From Sulfuriflexus mobilis (GTDB taxonomy: Bacteria > Pseudomonadota > Gammaproteobacteria > AKS1): DNA of 64,000 nt. Under the pieces are notes generated by a model. The model had not been told where the DNA came from. It made no database searches and was given only the letters and a program-made list of their open reading frames with translations. How positions within the stretch are numbered: position 1 is the first letter of the stretch; each line of letters starts with the position of its first letter. Positions 56,455-64,000 of the stretch are shown here, in pieces. The stretch lies in the NCBI RefSeq assembly GCF_003967195.1, contig NZ_AP018725.1, forward strand, positions 2,108,001 to 2,172,000, written 5' to 3'. The translations under genes and the position numbers were made by a program.

Positions 56455-57282
56455 ATGTCAGACTATGAACGAATAGCGCAGGCAATTTCCTTCATTACTA
56501 CTCGTGTCAAAGACCAGCCCACCCTGGAAGACATTGCGGCGCACCTGCACATGAGCCCGTATCATTTCCAGCGTCTGTTCGGCCAATGGGCCGGGGTGAC
56601 ACCCAAACGATTCTTGCAGGCACTTACCCTGGAACGCGCCAAGCAGTTACTGCGCGAGTCTAAACCCTTACTCGAGATTTCCGATTCCCTCGGGCTGAGT
56701 AGTGGATCACGTTTGTATGACCATTTTGTTCACCTGGAAGCGGTTACGCCCGGTGAATATAAAAAAGGTGGTGCAGGTTTAACCATAGAACATGCGATAC
56801 ATGACACCCCTTTTGGGAAGGCCTTTGTTGCCACGACTTCAAGAGGTATCTGTAAATTTGCATTTCTTGATTATTCCAACATCGATACCATCGAGTCTGA
56901 GCTATCAGACAAGTGGCCACATGCCGTGTTTCGCGAAAACCACCAGGACACTAGGGCTATTATCGAAACGATGTTTGGCCAGGAACCGAAACGGGATCGG
57001 CCATTATCCTTGCATGTTTCAGGCACGAATTTTCAGGTAAGCGTATGGAAGGCCCTGCTGGAGATTCCGCCGGGAACCGTGACCAGTTACACCCAGGTAG
57101 CCTCCCGGATAGGCCGGCCACGCGCCGCCCGCGCGGTAGGGACGGCGATTGGCGCAAATCCGGTGGCCTTCCTTATCCCCTGCCATCGCGTCATTCAACA
57201 AAGCGGGAAACTTGGCGGCTATCATTGGGGTGAGACCCGGATGCACGCCATCCATGCCTGGGAGTCTGCGAGATATGACTAG
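56455..57282 (+). CDS. AraC-type regulator fused to O6-methylguanine-DNA methyltransferase (Ada-like)
   Basis: 275 residues. An N-terminal AraC HTH (about 5-100, TLEDIAAHLHMSPYHFQRLF, FVHLEAVTPGEYKKGG) precedes the methyltransferase domain with active-site Cys243 in IPCHRVIQ and the SYTQVASRIGRPRAARAVG helix. It lacks the N-terminal Ada zinc/phosphotriester domain, as in the shorter Ada-like proteins of many proteobacteria. It would repair O6-methylguanine and may control transcription. GC-rich and host-like. Confidence 0.93.
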   Translation: MSDYERIAQAISFITTRVKDQPTLEDIAAHLHMSPYHFQRLFGQWAGVTPKRFLQALTLERAKQLLRESKPLLEISDSLGLSSGSRLYDHFVHLEAVTPGEYKKGGAGLTIEHAIHDTPFGKAFVATTSRGICKFAFLDYSNIDTIESELSDKWPHAVFRENHQDTRAIIETMFGQEPKRDRPLSLHVSGTNFQVSVWKALLEIPPGTVTSYTQVASRIGRPRAARAVGTAIGANPVAFLIPCHRVIQQSGKLGGYHWGETRMHAIHAWESARYD

Positions 57283-57672
57283 TATCCAGCATAACAAGAT
57301 TCTGAAAGCCCGCTGATTCGCGTAGGTTCTTTGATGGCTTTTTTGATAGTGATGGCGGCTGCGGCGGCGACTAAACTAGGCAAAATCCCTCTTCCTCGCT
57401 AAGCCATCTTTGTGAAAAACCTGGCTTACGTTAGAATAGCATCCCTATTCCACCCCTTTAGCCCGGTTTTATCCATGACCATCAATAACAGCATCATCAC
57501 CGCCTCTGCCGCGCCATGCCCTGCCTGGTCAAGATTAATGCCTCGCGCTCTACGGAACCTCTGTAAGCCTATGTATTTTATGCATACATCCGTGTCGTAT
57601 AACGTTTTGTAACACCTCAAGGTCAGGACACGGCAGCCGCTATTAATAGAGATCTAAATACGGAGTTCCAGG
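57283..57672. other. Non-coding region before the sensor kinase
   Basis: 390 bases without a working gene. It contains a decayed copy of the mogA start (57429-57523), an AT-rich stretch with CGTATAACGTTTTG (57596-57609) that resembles joined cassette boxes but has no palindrome, and the leader of the sensor kinase with CGGAGTTCCAGG close to its ATG. Confidence 0.6.
57429..57523 (+). pseudogene. Remnant of a mogA 5' end
   Basis: The leader (CGTTAGAATAGC here, CGCTAGAATAAGC before mogA), the distance to the ATG (46 and 45 bases) and the first codons (ATGACCATCAA, ATCATCAC, GCCTCTG, CGCGCCA) agree with the real mogA region at 59524-59615. The reading frame soon shifts. It looks like the original 5' edge of mogA left behind when the sensor kinase segment came in. 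Confidence 0.65.
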
Positions 57673-59454
57673 ATGACATTTCGTACCACCCAAACCACCC
57701 TCGTAACCGCCTTTGGTATCGTGCTGGGCCTTGTCATGCTGTTTACCGCTATTGCCGCCATACAAATCAGCTCGGGTATCCAGCGTATTGAACAGGTGAT
57801 AACCAGCAATAACCTGAAGAACGACCTGCTCAATAACATGCGCCTGGCCGGCCGCAACCGCTCGATCACACTGAGCCAGATGCTGAACATGGATGACCCG
57901 TTTGAACGTGATGAGGAATTCATGCGATTCAACCGCTACGGCGCCGAATTTGTTATCGCCCGCAGCGCCCTGCTGGAAAGTCAATTCAGTGCGGAAGAAC
58001 GCACGCTACTGAACACGGCACACGCTAACTCACTCGAAGTGGGCCGTTCGCAGAACGATATTATCGAACTCATGGAACAGGAACGCCTCGACGAGGCACG
58101 CCGGGTATTGGTCACCCGAGCCATCCCCTTGCAACGGGAAAACTACGCCTATACCGGCAAGTTACAGGCCATGCAGCATGAGCAGACAGACCTGGCCGTA
58201 GCAAATGCCGGCCACGAGCTACGCAGCTCACTGTATGTGATTATTTCCATGGCCGGGGTCGTTATCCTTGCCGGGATAGCGATTGGCATTTACATCGTTC
58301 GCCATACTTCCCGCTCCGAACAACAATTGTTTCGCGAGAAGGAATATGCCGAAACGGTGTTGCATTCGATTGCCGATGGCGTCATCAGCTGCGACGTGGA
58401 TGGCGCCGTGATAGACATGAACGAGGCAGCCGAGCAATTAACCGGTTACACCGTTGCCGCCGTGCGTGGCCAACCACTTGACGCCGTACTCAATCTGCAA
58501 GGCATCGATTCGGCCGGCCTTCTCGGCCTCAATGAGGAGGCTTTCTGTACGGCCCGTGACGGACGGTTCTTCCCTGTGGAGGTGAGTGCACGCCTCTTGC
58601 ATGAAATTAACGGCCATACCTCCGGCGCACACGTCATGGTGGTGCGCGATATCTCGAGCCGTAAGGCTGCAGAACAGGCCACAGAAGAACGCGAGGCCGA
58701 ACTCGAGGCACTGGTCGAGTCGCGAACCTCTGAGCTACAAACCGCAAAAGATGTTGCCGAGGCTGCCAACCAGTCCAAGACCGAGTTTCTATCATGCATG
58801 AGTCATGAACTGCGCACGCCTCTGAACGCGATTCTCGGTTTCTCACAACTGCTCGAATATGACCAGGATGAGCCACTCAGTGCCAACCAGCATACGAGTG
58901 TCAATGAAATCATCACCGGCGGGCAACATCTGTTATACCTGATAAACGAGCTTCTTGACCTCGCACGCATCGAGTCAGGACGCCTGGAACTCCAGCCGGT
59001 TGAACTCGAACTGAATGCACTTACGAAGGAATGTATCAACATGGTGCAGCCCCTTGCGCATAAACAGGGGATCACGATAAGAAATAACATTCATGACACC
59101 GCGCTTCGGCTGAAGACCGATCGTCTGCGCTTCAAACAGGCCATTATCAATATCCTCGCAAATGCCATCAAGTACAACTCCGAGCAAGGTATTGTCTACC
59201 TGGATGCAGCATTGACCAGTAACCAGCATATACGCCTCACGATTCGTGATACCGGGCCAGGTATTTCAGCGCTAGACCAACAGCGCCTGTTTACAACCTT
59301 CGAGCGGCTTGAAACGGCGGTGGGTATTGAAGGCACGGGTATTGGCCTGGCGGTCACCCGTCATCTGATTGAAATGATGGGGGGGACAATTGGTGTAGAC
59401 AGCACTAGCGGGCAAGGCAGTACCTTCTGGATCGAACTCAAGGCAATGGCCTAG
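57673..59454 (+). CDS. Membrane sensor histidine kinase with PAS domain
   Basis: 593 residues. Helix 1 at about 10-30, a periplasmic four-helix-type sensor (about 35-185) and helix 2 at about 190-213. A PAS domain (about 225-340, SIADGVISCDVDGAVIDMNE) follows, then a coiled coil, HisKA with His378 in FLSCMSHELRTPLNAILG and a HATPase domain (RDTGPGISALDQQRLF, EGTGIGLAVTRHLIEMMGG). No receiver domain or response regulator gene is near. It sits between the mogA remnant and mogA. Confidence 0.93.
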   Translation: MTFRTTQTTLVTAFGIVLGLVMLFTAIAAIQISSGIQRIEQVITSNNLKNDLLNNMRLAGRNRSITLSQMLNMDDPFERDEEFMRFNRYGAEFVIARSALLESQFSAEERTLLNTAHANSLEVGRSQNDIIELMEQERLDEARRVLVTRAIPLQRENYAYTGKLQAMQHEQTDLAVANAGHELRSSLYVIISMAGVVILAGIAIGIYIVRHTSRSEQQLFREKEYAETVLHSIADGVISCDVDGAVIDMNEAAEQLTGYTVAAVRGQPLDAVLNLQGIDSAGLLGLNEEAFCTARDGRFFPVEVSARLLHEINGHTSGAHVMVVRDISSRKAAEQATEEREAELEALVESRTSELQTAKDVAEAANQSKTEFLSCMSHELRTPLNAILGFSQLLEYDQDEPLSANQHTSVNEIITGGQHLLYLINELLDLARIESGRLELQPVELELNALTKECINMVQPLAHKQGITIRNNIHDTALRLKTDRLRFKQAIINILANAIKYNSEQGIVYLDAALTSNQHIRLTIRDTGPGISALDQQRLFTTFERLETAVGIEGTGIGLAVTRHLIEMMGGTIGVDSTSGQGSTFWIELKAMA

Positions 59455-59568
59455 TTTACCTATTCGCGTTACAGACCCGATATTATACAGGGCAGAACTC
59501 CCCCTTGTGAATATCCCGCCCTGCGCTAGAATAAGCAGCTGTTCCAATTCCTTAACCAGGCCCAGCCC

Positions 59569-60099
59569 ATGACCATCAAGATCGGTATCATCACTGCCTC
59601 TGATCGCGCCAGTGCCGGCGTTTACGAAGATATCTCCGGCCAGGCAATTATCGACACCCTCAATGATTACCTGACCTCGAGCTGGGAACCGCTGTACCGG
59701 GTGATCCCGGATATCCAGGCCGATATTGAAAAGGCCATGATCGAACTGGCCGATGACGGGGGCTGCTGCCTGATAGTGACCACCGGTGGCACCGGCCCCG
59801 CGCCCCGTGACGTGACCCCGGAGGCCACCGAGGCGGTTTGCGAGAAGATGATGCCAGGGTTTGGTGAACTGATGCGCCAGGTCAGCCTGCAATACGTGCC
59901 GACGGCAATCCTCTCGCGCCAAACGGCCGGCATCCGCGGCAAGGCCCTGATCGTGAACCTGCCGGGCAAACCGAAGTCGATCCGCGAATGCCTGGATGCC
60001 GTTTTTCCCGCGATTCCCTACTGTATTGACCTCATCGAGGGCCCCTACCTGGAGTGTAATGAATCGGTAATCAAGGCCTTCCGCCCGAAAGGGGCCTGA
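59569..60099 (+). CDS. mogA: Molybdopterin adenylyltransferase
   Basis: 176 residues. MoaB/Mog fold with KIGIITASDRASAGVYEDIS, the TTGGTGPAPRDVTPEATEAV nucleotide/MPT site and PGFGELMRQVSLQYVPTAIL. It adenylates molybdopterin before molybdenum insertion. It stands alone, about 115 bases after the sensor kinase. Confidence 0.95.
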   Translation: MTIKIGIITASDRASAGVYEDISGQAIIDTLNDYLTSSWEPLYRVIPDIQADIEKAMIELADDGGCCLIVTTGGTGPAPRDVTPEATEAVCEKMMPGFGELMRQVSLQYVPTAILSRQTAGIRGKALIVNLPGKPKSIRECLDAVFPAIPYCIDLIEGPYLECNESVIKAFRPKGA

Positions 60100-60125
60100 G
60101 CACGGCCTCAGTGGCCGGTATTGTA

Positions 60126-60153
60126 TTGTGTTTTGGTTGAAAACACTTACAAT
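60126..60153 (+). promoter_or_regulatory. Promoter of speE with an inverted repeat
   Basis: TTGTGT (60126-60131), 16 bases, TACAAT (60148-60153). The spacer contains a perfect seven-base inverted repeat GTGTTTT-ggttg-AAAACAC (60128-60146) that overlaps the -35 box, a good position for a repressor operator. Confidence 0.6.
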
Positions 60154-60224
60154 GCGCGAAAATTCACCCTGCCCGACTGCTGATCGATTAGTGGGGCATA
60201 GACTGGCTTTCCGTTAAGAGGCGC

Positions 60225-61082
60225 GTGGCAGACATGAAAAATTTCAAAGAGACACTTTACGATGCGGTCTGTCAGGAATTCCGTATTGATAAGATGTATT
60301 TTGAGTCGAAGACCGAACACCAGCACCTGATGATTTTCCACAACGCCCAGCTTGGCCGCGTGATGACCCTTGATGGCGTGGTACAGACCACCGAGGCCGA
60401 TGAATTTATCTACCATGAGATGATGGCGCATGTGCCGATATTTGCACACGGTAATGCAAAAAAAGTCCTGATCATCGGTGGTGGTGATGGCGGCATGTTA
60501 CGTGAGGTACTGCGTCACGATGGCATAGAGGTCACACAGGTGGAGATTGACCAGGCCGTGATCGATATGTCAGTGCAATATCTGCCCAAGCACTCTCAGG
60601 GCGCCTACGATGACCCGCGTGCAAATATCGTTATTGCCGACGGCATAGACTTCGTACGTAATAGTGATGAAAAGTTTGATGTCATCATCAGCGACAGCAC
60701 CGACCCCATCGGCCCCGGCGAGGTCCTGTTCACCGAAGACTTTTATGGCCTGGCCAAGACACGCCTGAACGAAGGCGGCGTTATCGCCACACAAAACGGT
60801 GTGCCGTTCTTCCAGCAGGATGAACTCATTAACACCTACCAGCGTATGGGCAAGCATTTTAGCGACACAACCTTTTATGGTGCATCCATACCAACGTATT
60901 ATGGCGGCATTATGACCTTTGCCTGGGGCACAGATAACACCGCGCTGAGAAACACGCCACTGGCCACGCTGCAGGCACGCTTTGAGAAGGCTGGATTCAA
61001 GACACGCTACTATAATCCGGCTATCCACCAGGCGGCGTTCGCCTTGCCGCAGTATCTTATTAATGCACTAAACGGGAATTAA
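60225..61082 (+). CDS. speE: Spermidine synthase
   Basis: 285 residues from the GTG at 60225; its N-terminus ([14 protein letters not shown]) lines up with E. coli SpeE MAEKKQWHETLHDQ, so this start is preferred to the ATG nine bases later. Motifs: [56 protein letters not shown] and [14 protein letters not shown]-like end region. It transfers aminopropyl from decarboxylated SAM to putrescine. The decarboxylase gene follows after five bases. Confidence 0.96.
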   Translation: MADMKNFKETLYDAVCQEFRIDKMYFESKTEHQHLMIFHNAQLGRVMTLDGVVQTTEADEFIYHEMMAHVPIFAHGNAKKVLIIGGGDGGMLREVLRHDGIEVTQVEIDQAVIDMSVQYLPKHSQGAYDDPRANIVIADGIDFVRNSDEKFDVIISDSTDPIGPGEVLFTEDFYGLAKTRLNEGGVIATQNGVPFFQQDELINTYQRMGKHFSDTTFYGASIPTYYGGIMTFAWGTDNTALRNTPLATLQARFEKAGFKTRYYNPAIHQAAFALPQYLINALNGN

Positions 61083-61087
61083 ACCCA

Positions 61088-62227
61088 TTGGCCAATCGTA
61101 AACTTATTCTTGGTGCCACCGCCGAAGAGGCTGCGCACTGGCAAGGCCTGGTGAAAGACTATGGTTCACCACTATTAATTTTTGATCGCCGTGTACTCAG
61201 GCAGCAATATGAAAAACTCGAGCGCGCCCTGCCCGGCGTTAGCCTCTACTATGCGATAAAGGCCCTGCCGCATAGCGATGTATTGCAAACCCTCGATGAA
61301 CTCGAGGCAGGCTTTGATGTGGCCTCATCGGGCGAACTGGAACTGTTGTTAAGCCTGAAGATTTCCGGCCGCCGCACCATTCATACCCATCCGATCAAAC
61401 GCGACAAGGATATCCGTGATGCCCTGCGCTTCGGCTCGACCACCTTCGTCGTCGATAATCTCGAGGAATTAAAAAAACTCGTCCCCTACCGCAACCGTGT
61501 CGGTATGTTACTGCGTGTCAGTTTCCGCAGTGAAAGTGCCGTAGTCGATTTGTCAAAGAAGTTCGGCTGCGTAGAGAGCGATGTGCCGGAGCTGGTACAG
61601 GAAGCTGAGCGACTGGGCCTGCATGTGAAGGGGCTGTCTTTTCACGTTGGTTCGCAGTGCAAAACACCGGACAAGCACGTTGAAGCCATTCAACGCTGCC
61701 ATGCCCTGATGCTACAGGTGAACGAACAGGCCAAGGCACCGCTGGCGACACTCGACATCGGTGGCGGCTTCCCTGCCGATTACCTGCTGGAGGGTTTCGA
61801 TATTGATGCCTTCTGCGCGCCGATTCGCGCCGCCCTCAATGCATTGCCCACAGACTGGCACCTGCTAGCCGAACCGGGGCGTTACCTGGTTGCCCCGGCC
61901 GTGACGAGTATCACCACCGTGATCGGTAAGGCCGTTCGCAACGGCAACCCCTGGTATTATCTTGATGATGGTGTCTACGGTTCCTACAGTGGCCAGATCT
62001 ATGACCACACGATTTATCCCTTGCAGGTATTAAAGCAGGGTGAATTAACGGAAAGTGTGCTGACTGGCCCCACCTGCGACAGCATTGATGTCGTTGATGA
62101 GGGCATCGCGCTCCCAGCACTGGAAATTGGTGACCTGATCATCGGCCATCAAATGGGCGCTTACACGGCCGCAACAAAAACACGCTTCAATCTGCTGCCC
62201 GATGCCCGTTTTGTCAGTATTGGTTAA
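61088..62227 (+). CDS. Ornithine/lysine-type decarboxylase (fold type III)
   Basis: 379 residues from a TTG at 61088. Alanine-racemase fold: PLP lysine Lys58 in YYAIKALPHS, FDVASSGELELLLSL, FHVGSQCKTPDKHVEAI, LDIGGGFPADYLLEGFD and Cys330 in LTGPTCDSIDVV, the same layout as eukaryotic-type ornithine decarboxylase. It should make putrescine (ornithine) and possibly cadaverine (lysine). Adjacent to speE, it supplies the acceptor for spermidine synthesis. There is no SAM decarboxylase gene here. Confidence 0.9.
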   Translation: MANRKLILGATAEEAAHWQGLVKDYGSPLLIFDRRVLRQQYEKLERALPGVSLYYAIKALPHSDVLQTLDELEAGFDVASSGELELLLSLKISGRRTIHTHPIKRDKDIRDALRFGSTTFVVDNLEELKKLVPYRNRVGMLLRVSFRSESAVVDLSKKFGCVESDVPELVQEAERLGLHVKGLSFHVGSQCKTPDKHVEAIQRCHALMLQVNEQAKAPLATLDIGGGFPADYLLEGFDIDAFCAPIRAALNALPTDWHLLAEPGRYLVAPAVTSITTVIGKAVRNGNPWYYLDDGVYGSYSGQIYDHTIYPLQVLKQGELTESVLTGPTCDSIDVVDEGIALPALEIGDLIIGHQMGAYTAATKTRFNLLPDARFVSIG

Positions 62228-62264
62228 AACCTCTACTGGCTGGTACCAGGACAGCCAGCAAGCG

Positions 62265-62313
62265 AATGCCTGTGAAAGGCCATTGTACTGGGCGACATAT
62301 CACAGGCATTTTC
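62265..62313 (+). terminator. Probable terminator of the speE operon
   Basis: Perfect 11-base inverted arms AATGCCTGTGA / TCACAGGCATT with a 24-base loop, followed by TTCT. It lies about 40 bases after the decarboxylase stop. Confidence 0.6.
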
Positions 62314-62394
62314 TACAAGATTTTTTATATATGATGCTGGTTTTGCACAAGGCGATAATATACTGTATTAGTAACATTAACCGAGGAGAGGGTA

Positions 62395-62787
62395 ATGGAC
62401 GATAATATAAAGAAAAACCTGAAAGAAACGACCACCTGGGTACGCGCTCTATACATGCTCATGTATGTGATTATCTACTGGGTTACCGAGATCATTATCG
62501 GTGTCGTGATTTTTTTCCAATTCCTCTCGGTACTGATAACCAGTTCCAGGAATGAAAAGCTGTTAACCCTCGGACAAAGTCTGAGCACCTACATATACCA
62601 AATCATGACTTACCTGACCTTTAACAGTGAAGCGCGCCCCTATCCTGTTGGTGACTGGCCGACTGGTGCCCCCTCTGAAAATGTTACAGAAACGTCTGTC
62701 TTGCCTGAAGCGAAAGCAAAAGCGAAAGGTAAGGATAAGGCAACTGAAGACAGTGCCGACAAGGATGCCGACACAGAAGCCTCTTGA
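62395..62787 (+). CDS. DUF4389 membrane protein
   Basis: 130 residues with GAGGAGAGGG six bases before the ATG. Two helices (about 18-35 and 38-58) with LYMLMYVIIYWVTEIIIG and ITSSRNEKLLTLGQSLSTYI match the DUF4389 domain. The C-terminus is a low-complexity Lys/Ala/Glu/Asp tail (KAKAKGKDKATEDSADKDAD). Function unknown. Confidence 0.85.
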   Translation: MDDNIKKNLKETTTWVRALYMLMYVIIYWVTEIIIGVVIFFQFLSVLITSSRNEKLLTLGQSLSTYIYQIMTYLTFNSEARPYPVGDWPTGAPSENVTETSVLPEAKAKAKGKDKATEDSADKDADTEAS

Positions 62788-62907
62788 ACGTTGTTACGCC
62801 GGTGATTCAGGGACGAATCGCCCCACTCTGCGCTGATAGCTCTTTTCCTCCCGGGCTTTTGCTTTATACTACACACGTTAACAGCTGGCAGGAACAACCT
62901 ACATAAC

Positions 62908-63888
62908 GTGGCATCGACACAACAAAAAACCATTTCCCGGCAACGCGAAACCCTGAGCGAGATGCTCAGACAGCCGCTGCAAACTCTGGCCACTCAGTGT
63001 AGCAAGGTCTTACCAGACCGTGACCTGCTCAACCCCTTACTCAAGGCCGCCCTGCAGGATTTGCCCTTTATTAAGTTCATGTATGTCATGAATACTGATG
63101 CGGTGCAGATCAGCGACAATGTCAGTCACGAGGGGTTTCTGCCCGAACACTTTGGCCGTGATCGTTCAGTGCGCCCTTACACTAAGAACCTGCCAGCCGA
63201 TGAGGCCTTCTTTCTCTCAGATGCCTATATCAGTCTACGCGCCAAGCGGCCATCGATCACGGCCATCCAGGCCATCCATCACGCTGAAACACATACCCTG
63301 CTCGGTTATATCGGTGTGGATGCCGATACCCGTGACCTGCCACTAACACGCAAGCTCGTCGATGAGCCGGCCATCTGGCGTCAAATCAAGGGCGACCCGG
63401 CCATCAGGGCCTCTTTATTTGCCCAACGCCGCGAGGAAAGCCTGGTTGATCAGCATTCCGATGAGGTCATCGCGATCATGGAAGAGCTGATCGTCGACCA
63501 TGGTATCTTCCACGGCAAGATACACTTTTCAAACAGCCGCGCCACCATCTGGCTGGTCGATGACCCGTATCGCTACCGTATCCTCGACTTCGAGGCGATG
63601 ACCGCCCCCGATATTGTCCTCACCTATCCGCGTCGGGACTACCCGGAAAACGCGATTATCCCTGCTGACAGGATCCGTCCGATGCTGGAGCTGTTTCATG
63701 AACTGCGTATGATGGACGATGTGCTCTATCTGCGTGCAGGCTCGATCAATATCTTCAATGGCATCGTTGGCCTAACATTCTCCTGCGATGGCTCGCACTA
63801 CCTGCCCTATGACGAATTTATCCATAAAGGCATCGATTTCTGGTTAGGCAAACCGAGCGATGCCGCCTGTGTCAGTAACCAGGACTAA
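62908..63888 (+). CDS. PDC-sensor (Cache-like) domain protein
   Basis: 326 residues from a GTG. The N-terminal two thirds is a PDC/Cache-like ligand-binding domain without signal peptide (AALQDLPFIKFMYVMNTDAV, SLRAKRPSITAIQAIHHAET, LLGYIGVDADTRDLPL). The rest is a beta-rich part with RILDFEAMTAPDIVLTYPRR. I do not know a function; the absence of a membrane helix makes it a cytoplasmic relative of chemoreceptor sensor domains. Confidence 0.75.
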   Translation: MASTQQKTISRQRETLSEMLRQPLQTLATQCSKVLPDRDLLNPLLKAALQDLPFIKFMYVMNTDAVQISDNVSHEGFLPEHFGRDRSVRPYTKNLPADEAFFLSDAYISLRAKRPSITAIQAIHHAETHTLLGYIGVDADTRDLPLTRKLVDEPAIWRQIKGDPAIRASLFAQRREESLVDQHSDEVIAIMEELIVDHGIFHGKIHFSNSRATIWLVDDPYRYRILDFEAMTAPDIVLTYPRRDYPENAIIPADRIRPMLELFHELRMMDDVLYLRAGSINIFNGIVGLTFSCDGSHYLPYDEFIHKGIDFWLGKPSDAACVSNQD

Positions 63889-63979
63889 TACTACTAGTTA
63901 GTCTGCGACTTATTGGCGTGTATTCGGCCATGTGTTAGCTTTACCCGGTTAATAATACCTATAATATTTCGGAGCGGTT

Positions 63980-64000
63980 ATGAAAAACCTGTTAACGATC
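63980..64000 (+). CDS. Start of a gene cut by the window end
   Basis: ATG at 63980 with GGAG five bases upstream; only seven residues (MKNLLTI) are visible. The start resembles a signal peptide or membrane protein. The product cannot be named. Confidence 0.5.

Noticed and set aside
57475-57612. Short protein starting at the ATG of the mogA-like remnant
   Set aside because: Only the first dozen codons resemble mogA; the rest is out of frame with it and has no protein-like character.
57596-57620. Additional attC site (CGTATAACGTTTTG)
   Set aside because: The boxes touch each other with no palindromic centre, and no cassette gene lies on either side.

Overview
The window is a chromosomal segment of a gammaproteobacterium. 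The evidence is the conserved gene neighbourhoods: tRNA(Pro-Arg-His-Lys-Leu)-tig-clpP-clpX-lon-hup-tRNA(Val-Asp)-ppiD, and trpF-trpB-trpA-accD-folC-SPOR protein-cvpA-purF-metZ, an order I associate with Pseudomonas-like and sulfur-oxidising gammaproteobacteria. I cannot name the genus. Core genes are moderately GC-rich; the block at 44.6-50.9 kb is clearly AT-richer.

Layout. 0-6.5 kb: end of an efflux adaptor, a large hybrid sensor kinase paired with a PhnD-like periplasmic binding protein, a probable pyrimidine-dimer glycosylase/DUF1722 fusion and a small conserved protein. 6.5-13.2 kb: a Yej-type oligopeptide/microcin C ABC importer (A-B-E-F) with a palindromic repeat inserted between its E and F genes. 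13.4-17.4 kb: FabI, a dicarboxylate/amino-acid symporter and PpiD. 17.5-25.8 kb: protein quality control (HU, Lon, ClpX, ClpP, trigger factor) with seven tRNA genes. 26-31 kb: FolD, CysS, two cyclophilins and LpxH. 31-44.3 kb: one leftward run from trpF to a small lipoprotein. 44.3-50.9 kb: an array of integron-type gene cassettes with attC sites and no integrase, with an IS1111-group element inserted in one attC. 51-57.6 kb: small membrane proteins and lipoproteins, a DUF2235 hydrolase, a GNAT protein and an Ada-like protein. 57.7-64 kb: a sensor kinase, MogA, SpeE with an ornithine decarboxylase (polyamine synthesis), a DUF4389 protein and a PDC-sensor protein.

Three things stand out. First, metZ has a complete regulatory leader: a consensus sigma-70 promoter whose -35 box contains the purF stop codon, a SAM-II type riboswitch, and mutually exclusive antiterminator and terminator hairpins. 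Second, two tRNA genes (Arg-TCT, Pro-TGG) are each followed by 173-179 bp units that end in exactly the last 19 bases of that tRNA, like the E. coli tyrT repeats. The units share internal sequence and carry an inverted copy of their own tRNA's T-arm region, so they look like very small non-coding elements inserted at the T-loop. Third, the cassette array carries an attC-inserted IS1111 element whose long 3' non-coding end is structured, as expected for a bridge (seek) RNA.
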